Virus record (IMG/VR): IMGVR_UViG_3300051212_000254
Coordinates: 1 to 29,362 of that record
DNA: 29,362 nucleotides
From: a virus
Direction: 5' to 3' (one strand)
This document shows positions 1 to 9,733 of the stretch, piece after piece. The translations under genes and the position numbers were made by a program. The notes beneath the pieces were generated by a model. The model did no database searches, had not been told where the DNA came from, and saw nothing but the letters and a program-made list of their open reading frames with translations. Position 1 is the stretch's first letter; every line of letters begins with the position of its first letter.

Positions 1-3000
1 GAAGATCCATTCTATCTTCAACACGCTGTGCTGCCACAGCAGTATTCTTAACAATGTCTACTAATTTTTCTTTCAAATACTTAAATGCTTCAACAGTTGC
101 ATCCTTCTGTGCACCTACTACCTTACTGGCTTGGGCACGGAAATATGCACGAGCAGCAGTAATTGTACGGAAGTTACTGTTAAACATCATGTCAAAACGT
201 ACTGCATCAATAATACTAACAATATCTTCTTGACAATCAGCTACACTATAATCAAGTGTTGGGAAGCGATCATTAATATAAGTTGTGATAGCTAACTTAA
301 CAGTATTTTCAGCATTGTTCATTAAAGTACTTGCTGCTACAAGATCTGGATCTACCCAAGTTGTTGTAGCTAATGTTTCAGTTGGATCAGATAAAGTGTC
401 ATCAATATATTTTACAATATCAAGTATACGATCTCTTGCATGATCAGCCGCAGTAGAGTCACCTGCACTGCCACTCTTATTCTGTTCAAGAGTATACAGA
501 GCTACTTTTTCAAGTATGGCGTCTCTTACTTCTTCAAACACAGCAATACTTGCATCCTTTTGATTAGCTAATACTGCTTGAGCACCTGCAATACCACGAT
601 AGTATGCATTAGCTGCTAATTGAGATCTATAATTACTACCAAACATCATGTCAAAACGTACTGCATCAATTACTGCATCAATGTCTTGATTACACTCATC
701 TTGAATGCTTGTACCATTTTGTGTTGGAGCTGTTCCACCAACATTTAAGTAATTAATACTTGGGAATTTGTCTGCCATTAATGTTGTAACATTATTTTTA
801 ACTGCGGTTCTAAATGAACCAGCATCTATAGCAGTGCTCACAGCTACTAAAGTTGAATCAACCCAAGCTGTTGAGGGCTGTGCTAATGCTGTTGGAACTG
901 TTCCTGCATCATCATCGATCTTAGCAATTACAATGTCTACAATCAATGACTTTGCCTTAGCGGATGCTGTACCTGCTGCATCTGCTGTACCAGCACGCTG
1001 AACTTCTCTATTTTGCTGTTGACTTCTTGTAAATGTTAGACCAGTTGTTGAACCTTCCACTGTGGCAATAGCTGTACCGTCAAGATTAACTAATTTAAAC
1101 TCTGTTGTACTAGCTACACTTAACACCTTATAAGACTTTGTAGTAACTGTAACTTGATCAGTTAGGCCTACAATAGCTGCTGCGCCACTGAAAGTGCCTG
1201 TCTTAGCAACTGTAATTCTATCACCTGGTAACAATTCAACTGCTACAGAAGTAGTAAATGTACCATCTGTAGTGAGAGCCTTAGCTTCTACCCCTGTTAA
1301 TGTTGAACTTGCTAACTTAGTTCCTGATCCAACTACCTTTAATACATTAGCCAAATATTTAAATGCTGCTTTTGTTGCATTTAATTCATCTGTATCATTA
1401 CCAAGAGCAGCATTTGCATCTGCACCTACTGCATATGCATCACCTGCAATATGAGTAGCTTGATTACCACCATATGTAATATCATATAGTACTGCATCAA
1501 TTAATAGTTCAACATCTCTCTCGCACTTAACTTTGTTATAGCCAGATGGAGGACTATTGTTTTCAATATATGCTGTAGTTTCTGCAACAAGGAATCTTCT
1601 ATTACTGCTAATGTTTTTAACAGCATGGAAGTAATTTGCATCACCTGCATGAGTACCTGTAGCAGTTGGTTTTGGCATTAAGAATGGTCTTTCTGGAGTA
1701 AAACCTTGTCCATCTTTAATTATTTTATTTAGAAGATCGAAACTTGCATTTATTCTATTCTTAGCCTCAAACTTATTACCACTTGGTTTTACATCTTTCA
1801 GTTGTACAACCTGTGCAACCACTTCCTTAAGTCTTTCATAAGCAGCCACAGTTTGAATGACCTGCTTTGGAATTGTTGACTTAGGAGTTACTGCACCGTC
1901 AAAGTAAGCAATAGCTGCCTGTGTTGTATCAACATTACCACCATATAACAAATCATAACATAGTGCGTCAATTAAGAAACCAACGTCACGACTACATTTA
2001 TCTTTGTTATAGGCATAATTCATGTCTACAAAATCACTTACAGCATTTTTTAATTTGTTAACTGTAGCTGTTGCTGCTAATAATGTATTAAACTTAAGAA
2101 TATTAGCATCAACCCATGCTGTATCTGGTGTGTCAACTGAATGTGGTGTTTGATGAATATTAGTTGTAAAATCAAAATTACTTGGGTTATCAATATAATC
2201 TCTGATCAAATCAACTAATGCCACTGCACGAGCTGCATCTGTACCTGCACCTGCTGTAATCTTAGCAAAGGCCACTGTACCTGCTGCTGCTGTTGCACCT
2301 GCACCTGCTGCTGTGGCTACAAATACTTCACCAACTGCTGGATCAGCATCTGCACCAAGATTAGTCCAATCTGCATCACTGGTTGTTCCCTTGTCTACGA
2401 TTCTATAAGTCTTACCTACTACAATCTTGTTTAGAGGATAAACTTGAGTATTACTTGTGTTTAATAACGCAGCATCACCTTCAGCAACTTGTTCAATAAA
2501 TGTCTTAAATTGTTCGTAAGCATCTCTTGTTAAAGTTTGCTCATTTGAGCCAAGTGCTAATAATACATCACTATTACCACCGTAATATGCACGGGCTGCA
2601 ACTAATGTTTCAAGATTACCACCATAAGTTAAATCATAATATACAGCATCTAAAATATATTCAATGTCACGACGGCAAGCTGTTTGATCATATGATACAC
2701 CACCTTTGTTTAACTCAATCCAAGTGATTAATCTGTCTTCTAAGAACTCACGATTAGCTTCAATTGTGTCACGCACAGCCTTAATATCTGCAACAAACGC
2801 ATTGTCTGTACCAGCTGTTGGTAATGGGAAGCTATAAACTGGTTCAACTGCTGGACCATTCTCAAGTATACTAAGAATAATATCCATGCTACGACTTACA
2901 CGTTGAATGCTTGCGCTTTCTGCTGTTGTTGGATTATCTGGATCTACAGCTTTAACAATTTCTAATAACTTAGTTTTCAAGTATTGGAAACTGGCTAATG

Positions 3001-6000
3001 TAGCAACTTTCTGATCCTTAACCACTGTGCTTGACATAGCACGATAGTAGCTGCGACCAGCAACAATACTACGGAAGTTACTGTTAAACATCATATCATA
3101 GCGTACAGCTTCTACAACATAGCCTACATCACGACGACATTTTTCTCTGTCATAACCAAATAATACATAGTTGTCATTAACGTAATCAGTTACAGCAGTT
3201 TTTGTAGCTTCTTTACCTGCTTGTAATTGAGCAAAACTCTTAGCAAGAGCTGGATCCACCCAATCAATAGCTGGTGTGCTAGCTACAGTTGTCTTATCTG
3301 TAACCGCTGGACTTTCATTTACACTGTCGTCGATAATCTTGATTATTAAATCAACACATGTGCCCATTTCCTTGGCTGCTGTTGCACTACCATCACTACC
3401 ATTTGGACTGCGTACTTGAGTAGTAATATTACCAACTGTTGGAGTCCATGTTAAATCTTGTGCTACATTTTGTACTACTGTCTTAAGATATTCATATGCT
3501 CTTAATGTGGCACTTACTTCATCCATTTGTGTTCCACTTGGATCAAGTTGACTTACTGTGCCAACCACATAACTTTGACCAGCTACGAAACTTTCAAGTG
3601 TACCACCATAAGTTGTGTCATAATATAAAGCATCTAAAATCAAGTTAAGATCACGTCTGCATTTTTCTACATCAAATCCAGCTGGTAAAGAATAATCTGC
3701 TGGAACAATCTTTTCAAATCTCATGGTTGTTGTTAGACCTGATGTACTGGTTGTAAGTACTGCACTGCCATCAAGGTTAACAATCTTAAAACCAGGTGTG
3801 TAAGAATAAACAACACCATTGACTGTTACGTTGCTGGTATCTTCTACTGTGGCAACCTTGTACACACTTGGACTATTATATCCACTGATTGTGGCACCAG
3901 AGAACATTTTTCCACTTATTCTAATCAAATCACCAACTGCAAGAGTTGTAAATGTAGTTTGACCAGTTACTGGATTTATACTAAATGAACCATCTGTTGA
4001 GAAAGCACCTACTGTGCCTTTAAACTTCACACCACCTTTGAGTAACTCAAGTCCTGGGGTATTGATATATGTAAGTACATCATCAATAATGAACTCTCTA
4101 TTCTTTTCAACAAGATCACGTGAACGCTTATATTCTACTGCACGACCTTTCTCAGGGAATGGCATTCTATATTTAGGAGTAACATCCGCACCATTATCTA
4201 ATATATCAATAATGATGTCCATATTGCTTTGAACACTATTGACTGCTAAAGAATTACTCTTAACGAGCTCAGTGACTAATTTTCTTAAGTGTTTGAATGC
4301 ACCAATAGTAGCTAATTTCTGATTACCTGTTACTGTCTTAGCATTTGCTCTTAGATATGCACGACCAGCACTAATACTACGGAAGTTACTGATAAATGCA
4401 GTATCATAAGATAGTGCGTCCATGATAAATTCAACATCACGAGCACACTTATCTCTGTCAAATTCATTTAAAGTGAAGTTCGCATCAATAAAGGCTGTAA
4501 TTTCGTCTTTAATGAATTCTACGTTGTTACGTAAAATATTTACAGCGGTCCAACGATCAAGGTCTTCCTCATTATTTCTAACTGGAATTGGATATGTTAA
4601 TGCTGTACCATAGCCATCAATTGGGCTATAAGCTGTATTATTAACAAGAGCATTAGTCACAATCTGACCAAGATCATTAACTCTTGCACCGTCAAGAATA
4701 GCAATAACGATATCAAATCTTGTGCTAATTTCTGTCTTTGCACTTGGAGCTACAATTCTTGCTAAAGTAATAGCTTTGGCTGCTTTTAAGCTGGCAACTG
4801 TTTGTACTTTCTGTGCACCAACTACTTCACTGGCATAAGCACGTAGATAGCTAATAGCTGCTGTAACTGTTTTATAGTTACTACCAAAAATCATATCGCT
4901 TAAAATAGCGTCAAGAATTAAACCAACGTCTCTGTAACATTTTGGCTTGTTAAAGCTAAAGTTATCAAAGAAGCTGTTAGCCATAAACTTAATTGTTTCT
5001 GTCTTAATCTCTTCTTTAGCTGCAAGTACTGCATCACGAATAGCCTTGTAACTGGTTGGCTGATATGTAACTGTTGGATAACCAGTTGTTGTTGTACCAA
5101 GTGTTAGTTCTGTCGCTGTGTTAACACGAGCGAACTTGGTATCACCATCGCTAATTGTATACCAATTTTGATTGATATAAGCAATCATTTCAGCACGAAT
5201 AAAATCTCTATTAGCCATCAATAAATCAAATGCACGAATCTTATTAACGTCTGTACTGGCTACAAGTTGAATTGGCTGCTTGAGTCTTTGAACACTGTCT
5301 TCAGCATTGTTTGGACCTTCTACAAGAATTTCATTAATGATATCAACAAGATTACCAAGAGCTACAACTTCTGCACTGGTAGCAGCTGGGAAATCTGTAC
5401 GCTGTGGTACAGCTTCTTGCCAAGGATTTGGAGTTGGGCTACATGTAATCACATCACGTACAAGTTCCTTCAAATACTTGTAAGCATTTACAGTCTGCTT
5501 AATCTGATTTGGAAGTACGCTCTTAAGTACATTTGTTTCCTCATTAAAGTCATAATAGTAAATGCCTGCTGTAACAGCTTGACGATTGCCACCATGTACG
5601 AGGTCAAAACAAATACTGTCAACAATAAAGCCAACATCACGAGCACATTTTACTCTGTCATAATCAAATCCAGGAAATGCTCTACCTAAATATGTGATCA
5701 CATCATCCTTGATGTTTGACTTGTTAGCTTGAAGTGTATCAAATGCAGCTTCAAGGTCAGTATCATTTAAACGTTTGCCGTTTGGTTGAATAAAGTCACT
5801 TGTTCCTACAATTTCATTCTCTAAACCTTTTAGGAATACACTGAACAAACCACCAAGCTTGTTAACTTGTGTTTGATTTGTTGGTGTTAAACCCACCTTA
5901 ACCTGTGGTGTATTTGTAGCTGCTTCAATTGTATCTAAAATTACTACACGTTGAGCAAATAATTGAGCACGACCATAAGCATCAATAGTAGCAGGAATTT

Positions 6001-7993
6001 CCTCTGATGCTAAAAGTTGACTTAAACCACTAGCATAATTGTAATAACGCTTTGCTGCATCCACTGTTTGACTATTACCACCATAAGTAATGTCATAGCA
6101 AATAGCATCAATAGCATATCCAATATCTCTACCACAGGTAGCTTGTTTAGCTTCATTAAAACCATAAACTACAATTTGTGGCCAATTTTTCTTAACATAA
6201 TCTATAACTTCAGCAATAACAAATTTCTTATTTTTCTGTAAATTATTAACAAGATCTAATACAGCTTGATCAGTATCTTGTAAACCTGGATATGTTAGAG
6301 CATACGCTGCATCTGTTGGATCAAGTAATTTATTTAGATATGTAACACCTGTAGTTGCACTATCTGGTAATAGAGCTGTTGTTATGATGCCAAAATTAGT
6401 TTGAACTCTTGCTAATAGTGTAGCATCTTCTTGTACGATAGGAGCAATTTGATCTCTTACAAATCTGTATGCTTCAATAGTTTCTGTACGCTGATCATTA
6501 ACTCCAACAAGTTCTGCTGCATTACTCTTTAGATATGTGATAGCAGCTTTAATTGTTTGATAATTTGTACCAAGTATAATATCATTAGCTACTGCTTCAA
6601 TAACATAACCAATATCACGTTTGCACTTTGATGTAATATAAGCAAGATTTGGATAGGAACGCTTAAGGAAATCAATTGTAGCATCCTCAATTTGAGCCTT
6701 TCTATCTAAAATAGTTTGTCTTAAAATTTTCCACTCTGGTTCTGCTGCATCAAGATCAGGTCCAATGATTAATGTTGGACTTAAAGGACCTTCTTCAACA
6801 ATTCTGCTAATAATACTAAATTCTTCTTTAACTATTCGCTTGGCTGTAGCTGATGCACTGGCAGCTGTCAACACTGTAGCGGCAGCTACCTGAGCACGTT
6901 TGATAGCAGCGGCTGTTTGAGCCTGTTGTTGTATACCAGTTGTAATATCATCTTTAGCCCAATAACGTAGACCAGCAAATGTACTTTGAGTAGCACCTTC
7001 ATATAATAAGTCAAATGCTAAACTGTCTACCACAAGACCATTGTCTCTGTCACATGTAGTTTGGTTGTAGTTGGCAAATAATACACCATCACCAATGTTT
7101 GGACGCTTGGCTAAATTCTTAAATGTGATCTGACGACCAGCTGACTTCTTAACAACACCACGATATAGTGGATCACTGGCTCCACGACTTACAAGACCGT
7201 AGTTACCAAATGAGCTGTTTGACAAGTTAACTGAACAGAAACCACCGTTCTCACACATAAAGCTAATGTCACAGCAAATTGTAAAAATAGATACAAGCTG
7301 AGTATTACCTCTGTTCAACATGTGAATACCAATACCACCTTGATTGTACTGAGTAAACGCATCACAAACCATTGAACGTAGACCAGTTGTCACTGCACCG
7401 TCAACACGCATACCTGTACCAGTGGTTGTAATACTTGTTACCGCTTGGGTGTATGGTGATGTTACGATCTCACCAGCACTACCGTCTGGTGGGAAACATA
7501 CTGCCGCACTTGGGGCAATATGGCCTTTAAAATTCATACAGAAGATATAAGCGCCATTGTATACCCAGAAGATATCCTTGGTTGGATTCTTTGGACGTAC
7601 TGTGGTATTACGCAAGTTGTCACCAACAACTGACACACGAGCTGGAACACGCAATGGATTGTCTTCAATATATTCCCCACTCTTTAAGAATATAGTTGTG
7701 CCAGGTGTCGCTATGCTCAGTGCCTTCTTTAGTGTCAAAAAAGCCTGACCTAATGTCTTTCCGCTGTTGCTATCATCACCATTTTTAGCCACATAAAGTA
7801 CATTAGGTACTTCCATTGCTCCAATTTCAATGATTTTCTGAATAGCTGCGAAGCCTTCTGGTTGTTTAATTTCTTGTTTTGTAAACAGTTTACCATCGGC
7901 GGTGTTAAGTGCTAATTCGCCAAGGTCAATGCTATCTAGTGATGGTACTTTGCCAGGTATATCACTACGCTTAAATCTAATATTTGTGCTCAT
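1..7993 (-). CDS. Giant virion fibre/adhesin-like protein, C-terminus beyond window (at least 2664 aa)
   Basis: The reading frame is open from an ATG at 7993 to the left edge. I checked it at 13 conserved Cys codons from 7054 to 235, all in the same frame. The start follows AAAGGA at good spacing. Residues 1-40 (FKRSDIPGK, DLGELALNTADGKLF) look like phage fibre N-termini. Residues 65-300 look like a pectate-lyase-type beta-helix (NGDDSNSG, PGTTIFLKSGEY, VVGDN). From residue 314 onward there are at least 13 repeats of 143-277 residues. Each is headed by C-x-[RQE]-D-[VIL]-x(3)-[IVA]-[IVLM]-[DE]-[AS] and usually F/Y-G-[GS]-N, followed by Ala-rich helices (A-G-x-A-Y, a helical KxLK stretch, VDIV..ILD). 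Long units carry beta-rich inserts. It is the last leftward gene, behind two other fibre genes. A tail fibre or adhesin role is inferred; I do not recognise a named family for the repeat. Confidence 0.85.
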   Translation of the reverse strand, partial: MSTNIRFKRSDIPGKVPSLDSIDLGELALNTADGKLFTKQEIKQPEGFAAIQKIIEIGAMEVPNVLYVAKNGDDSNSGKTLGQAFLTLKKALSIATPGTTIFLKSGEYIEDNPLRVPARVSVVGDNLRNTTVRPKNPTKDIFWVYNGAYIFCMNFKGHIAPSAAVCFPPDGSAGEIVTSPYTQAVTSITTTGTGMRVDGAVTTGLRSMVCDAFTQYNQGGIGIHMLNRGNTQLVSIFTICCDISFMCENGGFCSVNLSNSSFGNYGLVSRGASDPLYRGVVKKSAGRQITFKNLAKRPNIGDGVLFANYNQTTCDRDNGLVVDSLAFDLLYEGATQSTFAGLRYWAKDDITTGIQQQAQTAAAIKRAQVAAATVLTAASASATAKRIVKEEFSIISRIVEEGPLSPTLIIGPDLDAAEPEWKILRQTILDRKAQIEDATIDFLKRSYPNLAYITSKCKRDIGYVIEAVANDIILGTNYQTIKAAITYLKSNAAELVGVNDQRTETIEAYRFVRDQIAPIVQEDATLLARVQTNFGIITTALLPDSATTGVTYLNKLLDPTDAAYALTYPGLQDTDQAVLDLVNNLQKNKKFVIAEVIDYVKKNWPQIVVYGFNEAKQATCGRDIGYAIDAICYDITYGGNSQTVDAAKRYYNYASGLSQLLASEEIPATIDAYGRAQLFAQRVVILDTIEAATNTPQVKVGLTPTNQTQVNKLGGLFSVFLKGLENEIVGTSDFIQPNGKRLNDTDLEAAFDTLQANKSNIKDDVITYLGRAFPGFDYDRVKCARDVGFIVDSICFDLVHGGNRQAVTAGIYYYDFNEETNVLKSVLPNQIKQTVNAYKYLKELVRDVITCSPTPNPWQEAVPQRTDFPAATSAEVVALGNLVDIINEILVEGPNNAEDSVQRLKQPIQLVASTDVNKIRAFDLLMANRDFIRAEMIAYINQNWYTISDGDTKFARVNTATELTLGTTTTGYPTVTYQPTSYKAIRDAVLAAKEEIKTETIKFMANSFFDNFSFNKPKCYRDVGLILDAILSDMIFGSNYKTVTAAISYLRAYASEVVGAQKVQTVASLKAAKAITLARIVAPSAKTEISTRFDIVIAILDGARVNDLGQIVTNALVNNTAYSPIDGYGTALTYPIPVRNNEEDLDRWTAVNILRNNVEFIKDEITAFIDANFTLNEFDRDKCARDVEFIMDALSYDTAFISNFRSISAGRAYLRANAKTVTGNQKLATIGAFKHLRKLVTELVKSNSLAVNSVQSNMDIIIDILDNGADVTPKYRMPFPEKGRAVEYKRSRDLVEKNREFIIDDVLTYINTPGLELLKGGVKFKGTVGAFSTDGSFSINPVTGQTTFTTLAVGDLIRISGKMFSGATISGYNSPSVYKVATVEDTSNVTVNGVVYSYTPGFKIVNLDGSAVLTTSTSGLTTTMRFEKIVPADYSLPAGFDVEKCRRDLNLILDALYYDTTYGGTLESFVAGQSYVVGTVSQLDPSGTQMDEVSATLRAYEYLKTVVQNVAQDLTWTPTVGNITTQVRSPNGSDGSATAAKEMGTCVDLIIKIIDDSVNESPAVTDKTTVASTPAIDWVDPALAKSFAQLQAGKEATKTAVTDYVNDNYVLFGYDREKCRRDVGYVVEAVRYDMMFNSNFRSIVAGRSYYRAMSSTVVKDQKVATLASFQYLKTKLLEIVKAVDPDNPTTAESASIQRVSRSMDIILSILENGPAVEPVYSFPLPTAGTDNAFVADIKAVRDTIEANREFLEDRLITWIELNKGGVSYDQTACRRDIEYILDAVYYDLTYGGNLETLVAARAYYGGNSDVLLALGSNEQTLTRDAYEQFKTFIEQVAEGDAALLNTSNTQVYPLNKIVVGKTYRIVDKGTTSDADWTNLGADADPAVGEVFVATAAGAGATAAAGTVAFAKITAGAGTDAARAVALVDLIRDYIDNPSNFDFTTNIHQTPHSVDTPDTAWVDANILKFNTLLAATATVNKLKNAVSDFVDMNYAYNKDKCSRDVGFLIDALCYDLLYGGNVDTTQAAIAYFDGAVTPKSTIPKQVIQTVAAYERLKEVVAQVVQLKDVKPSGNKFEAKNRINASFDLLNKIIKDGQGFTPERPFLMPKPTATGTHAGDANYFHAVKNISSNRRFLVAETTAYIENNSPPSGYNKVKCERDVELLIDAVLYDITYGGNQATHIAGDAYAVGADANAALGNDTDELNATKAAFKYLANVLKVVGSGTKLASSTLTGVEAKALTTDGTFTTSVAVELLPGDRITVAKTGTFSGAAAIVGLTDQVTVTTKSYKVLSVASTTEFKLVNLDGTAIATVEGSTTGLTFTRSQQQNREVQRAGTADAAGTASAKAKSLIVDIVIAKIDDDAGTVPTALAQPSTAWVDSTLVAVSTAIDAGSFRTAVKNNVTTLMADKFPSINYLNVGGTAPTQNGTSIQDECNQDIDAVIDAVRFDMMFGSNYRSQLAANAYYRGIAGAQAVLANQKDASIAVFEEVRDAILEKVALYTLEQNKSGSAGDSTAADHARDRILDIVKYIDDTLSDPTETLATTTWVDPDLVAASTLMNNAENTVKLAITTYINDRFPTLDYSVADCQEDIVSIIDAVRFDMMFNSNFRTITAARAYFRAQASKVVGAQKDATVEAFKYLKEKLVDIVKNTAVAAQRVEDRMDL
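182..211. repeat. 30-bp direct repeat, copy 1
   Basis: An exact 30-bp match to 641-670, 459 bp away, covering the codons of the V-R-F-D-M-M-F motif in the last two units visible in the giant gene. A partly overlapping 25-bp stretch (166-190) also recurs exactly at 3070-3094. Identity at synonymous positions suggests recent duplication or conversion between F-x-S-N units. Confidence 0.9.
235..7054 (-). repeat. At least 13 protein repeats headed by C-x-R-D inside the giant gene
   Basis: The Cys codons of successive units start at 7054, 6625, 6136, 5647, 4939, 4447, 3661, 3139, 2677, 1996, 1525, 694 and 235 (residues 314, 457, 620, 783, 1019, 1183, 1445, 1619, 1773, 2000, 2157, 2434 and 2587). 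Spacing is mostly 143-174 residues, with 227-277 where an extra domain is inserted. Two flavours recur: one with YGGN (for example YDLTYGGNLET at 2677) and one with F-x-S-N-[FY] (for example YDMMFNSNFRS at 3139). DNA identity is low except between neighbouring or same-flavour copies, so most of the array is old. Confidence 0.9.
641..670. repeat. 30-bp direct repeat, copy 2
   Basis: Second exact copy of the 30-bp stretch at 182-211, in the repeat unit whose Cys codon starts at 694. Confidence 0.9.
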
Positions 7994-8053
7994 TTATTTT
8001 CCTTTAACATGAAAATTCATACTTTATATTTACCAAAAATGCAGAAAATATGT

Positions 8054-9721
8054 TTAGTACTCCCCACAATCAATGGTTGTGTCTATTAACTTACCACCCT
8101 TAATATAACCTTTTACATTAAGGTCTTTTGAAATATTTGTGTCGCCCTCAACTTCTAATTCTCTCTGAACTTTTACACTATCTTCAACCTCCAAGCTCTG
8201 GCTAACTCTTGCTGAAGCTTCAACATACAAGTTGTTGTCTACTGCAAAGTTACCTGCGATAGCTAAATCTCTATTAATTTGTAAATTTCCATCTACTGAC
8301 AAATTATTATTAACATTGGTAACACCTTCACTGCTACCAATTTCAATATTCGTTGCCTCACCTGCAAAGTTAACAGTCTTAGCTGTGGTATTTGCAAGAT
8401 TAAACTCTGTGGTGCTAACTGTTAAATCACCACCATCAATGTTGACATCACCGTCTACATCTAAATTTTGACCTACATGAACATTTGCATCTACATCTAA
8501 ATTTTGACCTACATTCATGTCCAAGTTTACTTCTAAATTATTATTAACGTTTGTAGTACCTGTTGTTGCTCCAATCTCAATTGTTGTGGCAGCACCTGCA
8601 AAGTTTACTGTAGTTGCCATGGTATTAGCCAAATTAAAAATTGGTTGGCTTACAGTTAAATCCCCACCATCAATGTTAAGATCACCGTCTACATCTAAAT
8701 TACTGTTTACAGTCAAATTACCATCAACATCTAAGTTATTACGAACATTAGTAGTACCTGAAGTGGCTCCTACAATAAGATTTGTAGCAGCACCTGCAAA
8801 GTTAACAGTTTCAGCAGTGTCAGGAATTAAATTAAATGTTGTAGTGGTTACTTTTAAATCACCCCCATCAATAGTAACATCTCCATCTACTTCAAGATCA
8901 TGATTAATATTTGTTTTACCAGTTGGAGCTCCTATTTCTACGAGTGTAGCTGCTCCAGCAAAATTAATTGTTTGAGCATATGTGTTTAACAGATTAAACA
9001 CATTTTGATTTGTTGTTAAATCACCACCTTGTATTTCTAAATCCTTAGTAACAGTTAAATTTTCTGCTACAACTGCGTCACCTTTCAAAGTAATAAGAGT
9101 TGGCAACCCTACAATACCAGTAGCGTCCTGTCTCATTATTGATGAATCTATCTTAAAGGCGTAATCAAAACCTTTTGGACCTACATATCTATAACCAAAT
9201 ACATAGATAACATGACTGCCTGTCATACCAGTTGGTATACTATTACCATAAAAATGTAGTATGCCAGCTTGATAGTCAAAATACCATTCACCAGTACCTA
9301 ATATACCATCAGCAAATATCTGTGTACCACCACTATTGCTTGGGTCTGTTAGACCACTTGCTCCATAGTAAACTTTTACTCTATAACTATTTGTAACATT
9401 AACAGTATCAAACTCTGGTGGTATCCAATCTGTTAGACCTGTTTTCCATGTTGGATATACACTGCCACTCATTCTTTGACTGGTAGTATCTGCTGTACAT
9501 TCTACTCTATTGTTTTGTAGGTATCCTGTAACAGTGCCTATAGTTGCATTGGCTGTGGCAGGGACCAAATAGGCATTGAGCCACAGACTATCCCCTCTAT
9601 TAAGAGTAGGACTGGCTATTGACTCATTACTTACACTCTTGTTGGCAGCTGTATCAGTTTTAGCTACACCTGATAACTTCTTTAATAATAAATCAACTTT
9701 GGTTGCGTCAGTTACGGCCAT
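8054..9721 (-). CDS. Repetitive tail-fibre-like structural protein, 555 aa
   Basis: Starts at 9721 after AGGAT, 12 nt beyond the end of the preceding 933-residue gene, so the two are probably co-transcribed. Residues 90-210 form a head domain (DWIPPEFDTVNV, GTGEWYFDYQAGILHF) of a kind seen in fibre proteins of marine T4-like phages. Residues 215-500 hold four copies of a unit with FNLxNTxAxTVNFAGAAT, IGAxxGxTNVxNNL and VDGDxxIDGGDLTV, with NFAGAAT near residues 253, 307, 373 and 451. The short Gly/Asn/Asp-rich strands suggest a trimeric beta-helical shaft. The C-terminus is a run of LEVEGD/LNVKG strands ending in DTTIDCGEY. No enzymatic motif is visible. It is probably a fibre or a baseplate-attached shaft; the exact role is unknown. 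Confidence 0.8.
   Translation of the reverse strand: MAVTDATKVDLLLKKLSGVAKTDTAANKSVSNESIASPTLNRGDSLWLNAYLVPATANATIGTVTGYLQNNRVECTADTTSQRMSGSVYPTWKTGLTDWIPPEFDTVNVTNSYRVKVYYGASGLTDPSNSGGTQIFADGILGTGEWYFDYQAGILHFYGNSIPTGMTGSHVIYVFGYRYVGPKGFDYAFKIDSSIMRQDATGIVGLPTLITLKGDAVVAENLTVTKDLEIQGGDLTTNQNVFNLLNTYAQTINFAGAATLVEIGAPTGKTNINHDLEVDGDVTIDGGDLKVTTTTFNLIPDTAETVNFAGAATNLIVGATSGTTNVRNNLDVDGNLTVNSNLDVDGDLNIDGGDLTVSQPIFNLANTMATTVNFAGAATTIEIGATTGTTNVNNNLEVNLDMNVGQNLDVDANVHVGQNLDVDGDVNIDGGDLTVSTTEFNLANTTAKTVNFAGEATNIEIGSSEGVTNVNNNLSVDGNLQINRDLAIAGNFAVDNNLYVEASARVSQSLEVEDSVKVQRELEVEGDTNISKDLNVKGYIKGGKLIDTTIDCGEY
8454..8514. repeat. 25-bp direct repeat pair within the fibre shaft
   Basis: A 25-bp sequence at 8454-8478 recurs exactly at 8490-8514, offset by 36 bp (12 codons). 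It encodes V-G-Q-N-L-D-V-D and adds one shaft strand pair in frame, which looks like recent slippage or duplication. Confidence 0.9.
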
Positions 9722-9733
9722 TATATAATCCTA

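Noticed and set aside
5267-5689. 140-codon plus-strand frame
   Set aside because: Antisense shadow within the giant gene; no SD, no recognisable fold, and composition follows the opposite strand.
235-7054. CRISPR-like repeat array
   Set aside because: Units are long, variable and in frame; the conservation is at protein level, not as identical short repeats with unique spacers.
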